A stretch of 64,000 nt of DNA from positions 20,479 through 84,478 of IMG/VR virus record IMGVR_UViG_3300042731_007310; one strand, 5' to 3'. Shown in pieces: positions 24,701-33,481 of this stretch. Every line of letters begins with the position of its first letter. The first letter of the stretch is position 1. Under the pieces are notes generated by a model. It was not told where the DNA came from and ran no database searches. It was given only the letters and a program-made list of their open reading frames with translations. The DNA comes from a virus. Both the position numbers and the translations under genes were made by a program.

Positions 24701-26660
24701 AAAAAATGTCGATTCCATATCTGTCATTGATCAAGTGGTGGTCTCACTTGAATACGAAAGAAGTTTTTCAGATTCCGTTTCTGTAACTGATTCCGTAAAA
24801 GCAACATTGGAATTCGAAAGAAGTTTTTCAGATTCCGTTTCGTTATCAGATTCTTTATCTATTGAACTTGAATACGGAAGAATCATCAGTGATTCCATTT
24901 CTGTTGTTGATTCAATCCAATACGTTCATGATGCTCATAGAATAATAAGTGATACCGTTTCAACTACTGACCAAATCGTTCCGGAAGTCTTTAGGGACTA
25001 TGGTGATATGGTTGGTATTATTGATGAGTTGAAAGTATCGCTGGTATATGGTCGTATCATTTCTGATTACGTAGTAACTTATGACACGTTTAGTAGGGGA
25101 AAAGAGATCGGGTATGCAATATCCGATAGCGTAAATATCATTGATCAAATTTCTACTGAAATGAATTTTGGTAGAGTGATAAATGATTCAACAAATGTTT
25201 CAGATCAGTTGATTGCAGAGTTCATAGAAGGACAAATAAAAAGAGAGTTTTATGAAACTATAGGTGTTACAGATTCTTTGTCCATTGAAATGGAGTACGG
25301 AAGGACTGTAAGCGATTCCGTGAATGTTTTAGATCAAATACTTACTGGTTATGCGCAAGGAATAACGATAAACGATTCTGTTTCAGTTTCAGATCAACTT
25401 ATCAGATCTCAAGATGTAAATATAGAAATCAACGATTCGATAAACGTATCCGATCAAGCTTCAGCCGGAATCTTCGATTATGCATTTTTTGATTCAGTTA
25501 GTTTGTCTGATTCTTTGTCCATTGAAATGGAGTACGGAAGGTTAATAAGTGACACCGTTTCAACTGTTGACCAAATCGTATCACAAATAACTGGTGAAAT
25601 AAATATAACGATAAATGATACTATTTCGGTAGCAGATTCAATTCAAAGGGAACATGACGCTGTAAGAAACATCAGCGACAGTGTTTCTGTTTCTGACTTA
25701 TTAGGTGCGACTAGCGAGAGAGAAATATCTGATTCAATAAATGTGTCAGATCAACTGATAGCAGAAACTTCTTATAATAGATCTATTAGCGACACAATAA
25801 ATGTAACAGATTCCATTCAACGTGAACATGACGCGGTTAGATCAATCACTGATTCGATACAGGTTGATGATACGATATCTGTTTCTACTGGTGGAATTAT
25901 TCTTCTTTCTGATTCCGTAAACGTAGTAGAACAACTTTCGATCGAAATGGAATATGGAAGAACGATAAGTGAAACCATTTCTGTTACAGATCAGACTTCA
26001 GCTTTAGCAGAAAGAATTTTTGATATTGCAATTGGTGATTCGATAAACGTTTCTGAAACGTTTATCAGTGAAGTCGAATATCACAGAATTATTTCTGATT
26101 CAGTAAGTGTCACAGATCAACTTTCTGTTTTCACTCCTAGTTTTGACGTTGAAATAGATGACTCAATATCAGTAGAAGATTTGATAATCGTTTCACTCGA
26201 AAAAGCGAAAACGATTTTCGATTCTATTCAGGTTTCAGATTCAATAGAATCAGAGTTGACTTTAGGTGCTTATGTATCTGATAACGTATTTGTTACAGAT
26301 CAGATTTTAGCAGACTTGATTTTCACAACACCGGATGAACTTGAAGTGGTTGATCTGTTGTTGGTAGAAGTGAACTATTCAAGGTCAACAAATGATAGTG
26401 TAGAAATTGAAGATTCAATAATAGAAGGTGCTCAAATTTTACTTATTCATGGTATTGAAGACGGGATAAATTATGGTCCATTGAAAATTTATACCGTTTC
26501 TCCTACTGGACCTTTGAGTATTTCTGGTGGTAGAGACTGTTATCCAATTCCAACAGGATTTGTCATAATCAAGGGTGATTATGTAGAATGTAATGATAGG
26601 TTGGATTCAGGAATGATTTTCGAACAAACAATAGATGATTCTGTTCAAGTAACGGGGTGA
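21750..26660 (+). CDS. giant fibre-like protein with about 48 copies of a 20-residue repeat
   Basis: 1636 residues. Residues 1-225 and 226-490 are two beta-rich domains typical of phage fibres (second: CKALIIYGIRN ... YLAMYFGGTTYFP). From about residue 627 to 1560 the pattern [ND]D[ST][IV]SVxDQ[IL] recurs about 48 times at a 20-residue period, linked by either QREHDAVRI or ELEYGR-type segments. The C terminus is a short domain ending TIDDSVQVTG. The gene sits among head and connector genes, so a head or neck fibre is as likely as a tail fibre. Bases of about 22540-23220 have a different codon style, richer in C/G-ending codons. Confidence 0.6.
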   Translation: MAIPSYEGIASNTAFASSITVDISGIDGGSPPTVGDLLIANVSVVNISAPTNELITAPDGWHKLGKVLLGHRDALFWKIRESGDSNSVQFGHAGIGVLNTIAYIHCIRGADKARPIVRQSINYEDSGTYNWDAETTPVADCLAIASVNLAEGNNTGASPASGWTERLDIGIGILIDELTSYVQTRGFATQGSSTGNPSTDIPGIVSYQYIARMILVQPPQTATPKDIRVATGTFASPTSTGNQDFTNLGFDCKALIIYGIRNSDQSAVTDIEYTHGIGADDGVTSAAQRCFGVWHDSGSGAAGYSRNGEIIALYIAGNSTLGSPDLLATYSRITGGFRLNWTSVMGSGYAFSYMAFGGADFQAACGAVQASAGSVSGLNFRPEAVHIIGQCLDSDSDQLRTVYGLGACGWLDCQTGAQFYSFIDTQETGNGEFIFRDSGLYGQSVGGTPGWEIEFAKTNSDGWNWAGTDSDYFFYLAMYFGGTTYFPYQVEYIESDDSGTGGADQYLPSFALDQTYATKKLIHALGNRDGTDVGLEAGGCSEGHVKFSYEAVDQDGMAIAKIGSTSERRRATFQAILMHSSGDLDSIGKLGRFYYPDYIDWQVNNTVDHLIGLFTLGFIGQVYTRIINDTISVSDNLDVEMFYGRTTVSDNVSVTDSIQRVHDAHRIINDTISVTDQIQREHDAVRIINDTVNVSDQVYTNLEYERSINDTVSISDQIQSEHDAVRIINDTVSVSDSLSTELSYGRTLSDTVSVTDSIQREHDAHRIVGDAISITDQASTELEYGRAVGDTVSVTDQIQREHDAVRTIDDTVSVTDQIQRVHDAHRIISDSISVTDQIQRAHDASRIIDDSISVTDQIQRAHESHRIINDNISISDSINVNTAFCFCFSDPINVIDQILRAHDAVRTINDQIAVIDSVVRNMYFERSVNDTVNITDQLVVEFFIERTVSDTISVSDQLSRDHDSSRTFDDNVSVVDQIAIEVFIKNVDSISVIDQVVVSLEYERSFSDSVSVTDSVKATLEFERSFSDSVSLSDSLSIELEYGRIISDSISVVDSIQYVHDAHRIISDTVSTTDQIVPEVFRDYGDMVGIIDELKVSLVYGRIISDYVVTYDTFSRGKEIGYAISDSVNIIDQISTEMNFGRVINDSTNVSDQLIAEFIEGQIKREFYETIGVTDSLSIEMEYGRTVSDSVNVLDQILTGYAQGITINDSVSVSDQLIRSQDVNIEINDSINVSDQASAGIFDYAFFDSVSLSDSLSIEMEYGRLISDTVSTVDQIVSQITGEINITINDTISVADSIQREHDAVRNISDSVSVSDLLGATSEREISDSINVSDQLIAETSYNRSISDTINVTDSIQREHDAVRSITDSIQVDDTISVSTGGIILLSDSVNVVEQLSIEMEYGRTISETISVTDQTSALAERIFDIAIGDSINVSETFISEVEYHRIISDSVSVTDQLSVFTPSFDVEIDDSISVEDLIIVSLEKAKTIFDSIQVSDSIESELTLGAYVSDNVFVTDQILADLIFTTPDELEVVDLLLVEVNYSRSTNDSVEIEDSIIEGAQILLIHGIEDGINYGPLKIYTVSPTGPLSISGGRDCYPIPTGFVIIKGDYVECNDRLDSGMIFEQTIDDSVQVTG
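23630..26430 (+). repeat. 60-base-pair degenerate coding repeat array
   Basis: About 48 units encoding a 20-residue repeat, usually 60 bases each. Most have diverged, but some are recent: 42 bases at 24236-24277 recur identically at 24296-24337, and nearly identical blocks lie at 23723/24201, 24766/24826 and 25269/25510. This shows ongoing duplication inside the array. Confidence 0.85.
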
Positions 26661-26663
26661 GTT

Positions 26664-27767
26664 ATGCCAGCTTTAGTACGCGGTGAAGTCAGCAATTGTA
26701 GCAATCCAAAACTTGACGTTTTTATGAGAGATCAATACGGACAACTTATAAATGTTTCCGAATTATCTTTTCAGATTTTTGACAAGGTTACAACTCCCGG
26801 AACACCAATTCAAATTTATCCGCTTACAGGTCGTCAAAGTGTTGATTTGAATCCTTGTCCGGTTGGTGGTCGATTAGAGACTGGTAGATATGTTGCTACA
26901 TACACCATTCCATTTACGATACCTATAGGTACTCATGAAATTAGGTGGTTTACAAAATTGAGTTCAACAGATCCGGAACAAGATTTTGCAGAAGAATTTC
27001 AGGTCCTATCTGAAGCAACAATTTTACCTGGTGATTATTATGTTAGTGTATCAGAAGTAAGAGCGGCTGGATTGAATTCACAACCACCTGATGACGCTGA
27101 AATTCAAGCTTCAATTTGTTTATGGCAACAGGTTCTAGAAAGAGCAACTAGACAGTGGTTTAGGCCAATAGAGATAGAAATGTATTTGGATGGAACCGAT
27201 AGCGACGCGCTTCATTTTGCTATTCCAATAATCTCTATAGAAGAATTAAAAATCAATGACGAAGATTCTGCATTGGATACTGATCGTTATAAAGTTTATA
27301 ATAGCGTAAGGTATCCTGATGATAGAAAGAATCCAAGAATAAAATTGATAGATCAATGGGGTTACAAAAGAGATATCTATAGCTCACAAGATAGAACTAG
27401 TAGAAGTCGCTTTTTCAAGGGTCGTCAAAATCAATACGTGAAAGGTGTTTTTGGATACGTTGAAGCTGATGGTTCTACGCCATTATTGATCAAACAGGCT
27501 ATGATTAGATTGGTTGTGAAGGATCTGACAACACCACTGATAGAAGATCCTGAAAGTGATATTTCACCACCCCCGTTAGTAACCGGAAATGTTTCTGAAG
27601 AATGGACTGATGGTCACAAAATAAAGTATCAAATTAGTGGTGGTGAATTGAAGCCGCGCGCCCCTGGTTTATCTGGTTTGATTGACGATCCATTTGTTCA
27701 GAGAGTAATAACGTTATACAAGGCTCCTATAGGAATGGAAACACCCCCTAATCCAACATGGTCATAA
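26664..27767 (+). CDS. head-tail connector (adaptor) candidate with N-terminal Ig-like domain
   Basis: 367 residues. Residues of about 1-115 look like an Ig-like beta-sandwich (LDVFMRDQYGQLINVSELSF, GTHEIRWFTK). Residues of about 125-170 (YYVSVSEVRAAGLNSQPPDD, QASICLWQQVLERATRQWF) match the helical start of gp6/YqbG-type adaptor proteins that sit under the portal. The strand part IEMYLDGTDSD...ISIEELKINDE follows as in that family. Downstream genes fit stopper and completion roles. Confidence 0.6.
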   Translation: MPALVRGEVSNCSNPKLDVFMRDQYGQLINVSELSFQIFDKVTTPGTPIQIYPLTGRQSVDLNPCPVGGRLETGRYVATYTIPFTIPIGTHEIRWFTKLSSTDPEQDFAEEFQVLSEATILPGDYYVSVSEVRAAGLNSQPPDDAEIQASICLWQQVLERATRQWFRPIEIEMYLDGTDSDALHFAIPIISIEELKINDEDSALDTDRYKVYNSVRYPDDRKNPRIKLIDQWGYKRDIYSSQDRTSRSRFFKGRQNQYVKGVFGYVEADGSTPLLIKQAMIRLVVKDLTTPLIEDPESDISPPPLVTGNVSEEWTDGHKIKYQISGGELKPRAPGLSGLIDDPFVQRVITLYKAPIGMETPPNPTWS

Positions 27768-27768
27768 A

Positions 27769-28191
27769 ATGGTTTTACCTAGACTCATACATCCGATACC
27801 AACACAAATTCAACCGTTTCTTCCACAAGATACGATTCAGGACGATGGTTATAATGAGCCCGTTCAAACTGTTGAATATGGTGAAACATACACAATAAAA
27901 GGTCAATGGAAATGGTATTCTGAAAAAGAACTTAGGCAAATGAGGTCCGGAACTGAAGAAGGTTCAGACGGATATGTATTGCTTAGGATGAAAGATTTGA
28001 AAGCGTTAGGAAAAACGCTTTCACGTGGTGATAGAATTGCTGGTTATGGATCTGGAACTGGAAGAGTAGAACTTGATGTATACGTGGTAAAAATAAGGTA
28101 TGAAGGACATTATCCGGATCAAGGTGGACCTGCACTTGTGAAAGCATTTTTCTTAGATAGACAACCAGATAGACAAACACCTGGTATTTGA
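27769..28191 (+). CDS. head closure (stopper) candidate
   Basis: 140 residues, small beta-barrel composition (TVEYGETYTIKGQWKWYSE, RGDRIAGYGSGTGRVELDVY). Size and position between the adaptor and HK97 gp10-like gene match SPP1 gp16 / lambda FII-type stopper proteins, which close the portal after packaging. Sequence similarity alone is not decisive. The final base overlaps the next ATG. Confidence 0.45.
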   Translation: MVLPRLIHPIPTQIQPFLPQDTIQDDGYNEPVQTVEYGETYTIKGQWKWYSEKELRQMRSGTEEGSDGYVLLRMKDLKALGKTLSRGDRIAGYGSGTGRVELDVYVVKIRYEGHYPDQGGPALVKAFFLDRQPDRQTPGI

Positions 28192-28814
28192 TGCCTACCC
28201 AATTCAAAATAAAAGGACTAAAAAAATGGCAACAAGCTATTGATGCACGCGGTTTTGATAGGGCGTCTAGAATACATATGAGACAAGCCACAAAACTAAA
28301 TGGTTTGATGGCTACAAAATTACAAAGACAGGTTATTCAAAGCGGAAAAAGTCTAAATAGAAACGCTACTCTTACACAAGCAATAAAGGGTGATGACAAG
28401 GCTTTAGTAGATGATGCAACTTTGTTTCAAAGTATAACGCATAAAGTTATTGATGACTTCACTGTTTTTGCTGGTGTTCTTAGATCTGATCGATCGTTTG
28501 AAGTTGCATCGATGATTCATCATGGAGCTGAAGCAAGAGTCAGCAAAAAGATGCGTGGTTTATTCTATGTATTATGGAGGGCTAGCACTGGAAAAATGGA
28601 TCCAAACAGACTAACCGGAAGGGCTAAGGATCTGTATGAGAGAATGCAAACTGGTTGGCTACCACTAAGTAACGATACTGAAGTTATCGTGATTCCGCCT
28701 AGACAATGGATTATAATTGCATTTAGAAATACTCAAATGATCAAACAAGCGCGCGACAATTGGAAGATGGCCTTACAGCGTGCTTTCGCTGATAGAGCAA
28801 AGGGTGGTAAATAA
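28191..28814 (+). CDS. HK97 gp10-like neck/tail completion candidate
   Basis: 207 residues from ATG 28191 (TGATG coupling; the open frame also allows TTG 28188). An all-alpha/beta small protein with TKLQRQVIQSGKSLN, SITHKVIDDFTVFAGVLRSD, then basic PPRQWIIIAFRNTQM and ARDNWKMALQRAF. The order (strand pair, then a C-terminal helix with QRAF) is like HK97 gp10 and Mu gpG-type tail completion proteins. Supported mainly by position. Confidence 0.5.
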   Translation: MPTQFKIKGLKKWQQAIDARGFDRASRIHMRQATKLNGLMATKLQRQVIQSGKSLNRNATLTQAIKGDDKALVDDATLFQSITHKVIDDFTVFAGVLRSDRSFEVASMIHHGAEARVSKKMRGLFYVLWRASTGKMDPNRLTGRAKDLYERMQTGWLPLSNDTEVIVIPPRQWIIIAFRNTQMIKQARDNWKMALQRAFADRAKGGK

Positions 28815-30061
28815 TGCCTAGATTTAGAAAAATGATGAAAAGCTTTTTGTTCGAAGAGTCATTTAGAAGAGATATGGCCGATCTAAATTCTGGCGTAAGG
28901 CTGAATCCACAAACTAATAGATTAGAAATAATGCCTGTTAGTGGCGGTTCCTATCCAACTACCCTAGATTTATTCGCAAGAACAAGATTGACAACACCGG
29001 AAGCCCTTAGAAAATGGTCTGGATTTTTTGTCATATTGAATAATGCTAAAATTGCCGGTGACGTGGTTACTGATGTTAGGTTTAGAATTAGTGATGGGGT
29101 AAATGATTATTATTGGAATACTGGTGCTAATGACTGGGTTGTGGCCGCTCCAAACAATTGGAATACAGAACAAGAAGTAGCAGATAATATAGATAAGTGG
29201 TTGAATCAATCTATACAGGTTGTGATAAATCTGTCTACTCAAAATGAACGTGTAACGCCATACGTAAATGAAGTGAGGTTGTTATATGAAACCGATCTTG
29301 TTTTTCTTGAAGACTACGTTGTTAGATCATTCAAAGAAGATCTTTTGGACAATGTTAGGCCGATTTCTGTTATCGCGTTTAATTCAAGCGGTGAAACACA
29401 AAAAGATTTGAGTGTTATAAAAACACCGTACGATATCGTAGACGTTGACGCGGTATATAACAACACGGTTGACGAAAAACATCTTTCACCACTTTCCGGT
29501 GTATCGTTCAATCCGACTTCGAAAACTGTTTTCTTTCCAGCGCAAACGGTAGGTGACCGAATTGAAATAAGATTTATTTGGCGCCCCTACGTTGTTTTGA
29601 CGCAATCGCAAGATTATACAGAAGTCCGGAAAATTCCTGTCATAGTAATCGACGATGTTTCTATCGAAAATGAAAGTGTGATTAGAAATAGGCCGTACGT
29701 AATAAACAAAGGAACCGGTCATGGTTTTGTTTTCGAAGAAGGTTTTCAAGCCGATATAAGGACACCGTTACGTATTATCACAAGCTCTAGAAGGGATTTG
29801 GATATATTATCTGATGAGTTGAAGCGGTACTTTGCTAACACCACATTTCTTAGATCTCGTGGTCAGGATGAAAATTACACATACCGTGTTTTGGAAGTTT
29901 TCAACGATAGTTCAACACCGTCACAAAAGGAACTGTACACTGGTAGACTTACCGTTTTGATCGAAAAAGCTGTATTCTATAGTGAAGACGCTAAGCCGAT
30001 AACTGGTGTCAAGCGCTTTAGCGTGACTGGTGGAAACATTACAATAGAAGTCACGAATTAG
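28814..30061 (+). CDS. structural protein of the neck or tail terminus
   Basis: 415 residues. The N terminus MPRFRKMMKSFLFEESFRRD is helical and basic, then beta-rich with AFNSSGETQKDLSVIKTPYD and GDRIEIRFIWRPYVV. The C-terminal third (LDILSDELKRYFANTTFLRS) resembles a tail terminator-like domain. It immediately precedes the sheath gene, where terminator or tail completion proteins usually lie. Confidence 0.5.
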   Translation: MPRFRKMMKSFLFEESFRRDMADLNSGVRLNPQTNRLEIMPVSGGSYPTTLDLFARTRLTTPEALRKWSGFFVILNNAKIAGDVVTDVRFRISDGVNDYYWNTGANDWVVAAPNNWNTEQEVADNIDKWLNQSIQVVINLSTQNERVTPYVNEVRLLYETDLVFLEDYVVRSFKEDLLDNVRPISVIAFNSSGETQKDLSVIKTPYDIVDVDAVYNNTVDEKHLSPLSGVSFNPTSKTVFFPAQTVGDRIEIRFIWRPYVVLTQSQDYTEVRKIPVIVIDDVSIENESVIRNRPYVINKGTGHGFVFEEGFQADIRTPLRIITSSRRDLDILSDELKRYFANTTFLRSRGQDENYTYRVLEVFNDSSTPSQKELYTGRLTVLIEKAVFYSEDAKPITGVKRFSVTGGNITIEVTN

Positions 30062-30072
30062 GAGGTTTTCCC

Positions 30073-32397
30073 ATGACAAGAAGATTTGGACCTACGCGAG
30101 CCGCTGGCACGGTGATCGAAGAACAAGAAGGCGACAAGAGTATAAGTCCTGGTGCTTTAGGGTGGGCCGGATATGCTGGCATTATGGAAAAGGGACCTGT
30201 CGGTGAGCTTATGCTGGTTTCGTCAAAAACCGAATTGCTGGCAATGACAGGCGGTATTTTATCCGATAGTTTGTTACCCGATTGCGCGCAAGATTTTTTC
30301 AGTGTGGCTAATGGCGCTGGTGGACTTGCGCTTGTTCGTGTTACTGATGGTAACGAATTGCAATCAGAACGTACGTTATACGCGCGTATCGGAAGCCTTT
30401 TGACGCCTATGGGTACATTGAAAGCCGCAAATGGCGGAAGGTGGGGTGGTAAGAAAGATAATAGATCTTACGATCTAGATGCGGCTGGTGATCTTGCAAA
30501 CACAACGCTTCAACTTCCCGCTGCTATAGCAAGTTCTTTAGTAACCGACCAATTAAAGGGTGGCTGGATTGAATTGGACGCTGTAGCGAATACAAGATAT
30601 CCGATCATAGGAAATAGTAATACTGGATTGATAACGGTTGCAGCCGATCAAACCATGAAAGATGACTGGACGGCCGCTGCGGTTCCTACAAATCTTCGAT
30701 TCTACCTGATTTTGGAGAATGAAGGAAAATCAGTCTCTTTCAAAATTGGTGACGGTGAAGAAAATCCTGATACGGAATTCTCAATCGAATTCTTTGTTGA
30801 TGGTGCAACGGTGAAGAAGTACGGAAATCTTCATACGGATCCTAACAACGCGCGTTATTGGGTAAATGTAATCAATAACGACACTTCAAATTTTGTAGCT
30901 GAAGCCGTGGATCTTTGGACTGGTGCTCATGTGGCAAACGTAAGGCCAGCAAATTATTACGGGATAATCAAGACTGTAACGGCTACAGTTCTAACCGCTG
31001 AAATTCACGACTTTACAATCAATAGCCCTAGTGGTGGTAATCCTACGTTTGCATTAGGGACTACAACCGACGAAATGATCGAACAACAAATCACCATTAC
31101 GATGACAGCGCCTACCACTGGCGACGTAGTTTCTGACAAGTTTGGTGCATTGGGTACGGTTACGTTAGGTACTCTATTTGATCCGGTGAATGGTGCTGGT
31201 GGCGCGAACATAAACAAGTGGTGTCCACCGTTTACTGTAACGACTGGTGCCACTCCGTTAGTAGCTACTGACACGTTGGTTGTAAACTATAAGCCGTTTG
31301 TGGCTGATGAGTTGATCGGTGGTTATCTCTATCCTGACAAAGTGAATTACAAACTGGATAACTATAGGATCGTAGACAACGATCACAAATCCATCACTAT
31401 CGCAAGTGGTAATGATATGACGACGATAGCCGCTATAGCAGACGAATTCATGGTATCCGCTGCTATCGAAATGGCTTTCGGTAGAGACGGAAATGCAGAC
31501 GTTGTTGACGCGGATTATGAACTTCAAGCTTGGGATGTAGACACAAGCCCGTTCAACGATGTAGCTGGACTGAATCTAGGCCTAATCAAATTCGCTACCC
31601 CTGGTGTGAATTCAACGGCCGTTCAAAAAGCTGGTGTTGCGTACGCTGAAGCAAAGAATCATCAGTATCGATATGAAGCGGCTTCAACCGTACTAACCGA
31701 AAACAGCGCGTTGTCTCTCGTAAATGACACGCTAGGGCGTTCCGATTATGCCGTGATGGCTTGGCCGTCTTACGGATATGTTCCGGATCCTGACCCGAAT
31801 TTCGCTCGTGAAGGCCGTTTGAAGCTCATACCGATGACTGGTATGATTCATGGTCGTGAAGCTTCAATAGCCCGTAATTGGAACGGTTATCACAAGGCTG
31901 AAGCCGGTGTTGATGCAACACTACCACGTGTACTAAAACTTCCGACCTTGGATAGGCGACTGAATGAAGAACTGTTGAACCCTGCCGGAATCGCTGTTAT
32001 CAAGAAGAAGCAAGGCAATTTCGTGATATGGGGTGATCGTACTCTACATAGAGATCCGTCTTGGAAATGGAAGCACCAACGCGAACAAATGTGTTATTAC
32101 GAACAAGTTCTTCAAGAATCGTTTGATTTCATTATTTTCGCTATCAATGATGCAATAAGCGATAAACTAGCGGAAACAGCGCTAATCACTTTCTTCCTTC
32201 CGGAATTTGTGAAAAGAGCGCTACGTGGTAAAACGTTCCAAGAAGCCGCGATCATCAAAGTAGATGAAGAGTTGAACACCGATGTCACGAGAGACGCTGG
32301 TGATAAGATCGCTTCAGTAAGTTTGCGTTTAGCCGATACGGTTGAACGGTTTATAATCAAAATCGGTAAACAAGGAATTTTTGAATCAGTAGCATAA
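30073..32397 (+). CDS. contractile tail sheath protein
   Basis: 774 residues, SD GGAGG. Sheath proteins contract to drive the tube through the host envelope. The N-terminal region (ALGWAGYAGIMEKGPVGELM) and the conserved C-terminal region (GIAVIKKKQGNFVIWGDRTL, then HREQMCYYEQVLQESFDFII) are typical of the family. The inserted middle (residues of about 130-480) is larger than in T4 or P2 and likely faces outward. The tube gene is 550 bases downstream, as usual. Confidence 0.9.
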   Translation: MTRRFGPTRAAGTVIEEQEGDKSISPGALGWAGYAGIMEKGPVGELMLVSSKTELLAMTGGILSDSLLPDCAQDFFSVANGAGGLALVRVTDGNELQSERTLYARIGSLLTPMGTLKAANGGRWGGKKDNRSYDLDAAGDLANTTLQLPAAIASSLVTDQLKGGWIELDAVANTRYPIIGNSNTGLITVAADQTMKDDWTAAAVPTNLRFYLILENEGKSVSFKIGDGEENPDTEFSIEFFVDGATVKKYGNLHTDPNNARYWVNVINNDTSNFVAEAVDLWTGAHVANVRPANYYGIIKTVTATVLTAEIHDFTINSPSGGNPTFALGTTTDEMIEQQITITMTAPTTGDVVSDKFGALGTVTLGTLFDPVNGAGGANINKWCPPFTVTTGATPLVATDTLVVNYKPFVADELIGGYLYPDKVNYKLDNYRIVDNDHKSITIASGNDMTTIAAIADEFMVSAAIEMAFGRDGNADVVDADYELQAWDVDTSPFNDVAGLNLGLIKFATPGVNSTAVQKAGVAYAEAKNHQYRYEAASTVLTENSALSLVNDTLGRSDYAVMAWPSYGYVPDPDPNFAREGRLKLIPMTGMIHGREASIARNWNGYHKAEAGVDATLPRVLKLPTLDRRLNEELLNPAGIAVIKKKQGNFVIWGDRTLHRDPSWKWKHQREQMCYYEQVLQESFDFIIFAINDAISDKLAETALITFFLPEFVKRALRGKTFQEAAIIKVDEELNTDVTRDAGDKIASVSLRLADTVERFIIKIGKQGIFESVA

Positions 32398-32417
32398 GGC
32401 CAAAGTCGAAAAACGTT

Positions 32418-32435
32418 TTAGGCGCTTAGCGCTAA
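32418..32435 (+). promoter_or_regulatory. small hairpin after the sheath gene
   Basis: TTAG-G-CGC, loop TTA, GCG-CTAA (one bulged G), 21 bases after the sheath stop and just before a GGAGG SD. No T tract. It may protect or delimit mRNA between highly expressed genes. Confidence 0.3.
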
Positions 32436-32451
32436 ATTGGAGGTAAGGAAA

Positions 32452-32895
32452 ATGTCAAGAGCCACACTAAAAAGGTCGCTAGGCGAAGCTGGTGCATTTT
32501 TTGACGATTCGCACGGCGAAGATAATCTGTTAGCAGTGCTAACGTCTATGGCTAACGTAGGCGAAAGTCTAAGTGTCAAAGAAGCGAGTCCATCAACAGG
32601 GATAAAAGCTTCAATGGTGATGGATGGCGCTTCAAGGATTGGAACGCTATACACGAAAATAGGCACTACCGGAACAGCGCTTCAAACAGACGTACGCGTA
32701 CGCGTGAATGGAACCTTGATTACCGGAACGCTTTCTACTCTCAATACGGAAGCTGATGGTACTTATAAGGGTCTAGCGTACAACTACAATCTTGCGGCTG
32801 GTGATTTGGTAGAAATCGATTTTACAGCCGTTGCTACTGGTGCGGCAAACGTCGCGGCTACCCTAAGAATGAAGCCTGTAACGGTTGAGACTTGA
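32452..32895 (+). CDS. small tail-module structural protein
   Basis: 147 residues from ATG 32452 behind GGAGGTAAGG. A helical, basic N terminus (RATLKRSLGEAGAFF) is followed by a beta-rich part with Gly/Thr turns (TDVRVRVNGTLITGTLST, GDLVEIDFTAVATGAANV). It sits between sheath and tube. Could be a second tube-like or sheath-accessory protein; not recognised by family. Confidence 0.5.
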   Translation: MSRATLKRSLGEAGAFFDDSHGEDNLLAVLTSMANVGESLSVKEASPSTGIKASMVMDGASRIGTLYTKIGTTGTALQTDVRVRVNGTLITGTLSTLNTEADGTYKGLAYNYNLAAGDLVEIDFTAVATGAANVAATLRMKPVTVET

Positions 32896-32945
32896 TTTCT
32901 CAATAACGTCTAATTTCTACTTCATCCAATGCAAGGAGGATCAAA

Positions 32946-33383
32946 GTGAAAGGCGAAATTTTAGCAGACCATATGTCGGTCAATAAGTATACACTTCAAA
33001 TTGTCGGATTGATTCCGATAACAGCCGTTGAAATGTCGGGTATCGAAGATGAACTTGAAACCACAGAACTTCCGGATCGGACTGTTGCGAGTGGTGGTAA
33101 TCGAAAGGCTACGGAATTCACAATGATGGTTCCCGCCCACCATGCCGCTGAACAAGCCGCTTTAGAGTTATGGTATAGAGAGTCTCAAGATCCCGTTTCA
33201 CCAACGTACAAAAAGCCGTGTACCTTGACCTTGGAGTCAATATCTGGAAATGCAACACGCGGTTATACGCTTTCTGGCGTTTTTCCAAAAGGTAGAAATA
33301 CCCCTGATTTGGAAAAGAAAAATGAAGGCGAAATAGCCCTAATAGAATGGGTGATGTCAGTAGACGACATTATCCCAATATAA
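32946..33383 (+). CDS. tail tube protein
   Basis: 145 residues from GTG 32946, chosen for a very strong AAGGAGG SD 7 bases upstream. Tube proteins form the inner needle of contractile tails. Sequence features of the family: LPDRTVASGGNRKATEFTMM near residue 40 and the closing IALIEWVMSVDDI strand. Size (145) matches P2 FII and T4 gp19 relatives. Located after the sheath and before the chaperone. Confidence 0.75.
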   Translation: MKGEILADHMSVNKYTLQIVGLIPITAVEMSGIEDELETTELPDRTVASGGNRKATEFTMMVPAHHAAEQAALELWYRESQDPVSPTYKKPCTLTLESISGNATRGYTLSGVFPKGRNTPDLEKKNEGEIALIEWVMSVDDIIPI

Positions 33384-33388
33384 TTCTT

Positions 33389-33465
33389 GGAACCTGGTGG
33401 TTCCTAAATTGCGATACAATCGCTTTCTGAAAACCTGTTGGTTTGACCTATCAAGGCTATTAGCC
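33389..33465 (+). promoter_or_regulatory. cluster of four small hairpins between tube and chaperone
   Basis: GGAACC-TGGT-GGTTCC (33389-33404), GCGAT-ACA-ATCGC (33411-33423), AAACC-TGTT-GGTTT (33431-33444) and GGCT-ATT-AGCC (33455-33465). Four perfect stems in 77 bases, none with a T tract. Plausibly lowers or separates expression after the abundant tube mRNA. Confidence 0.4.
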
Positions 33466-33481
33466 GATTGGAGGTAACCCG

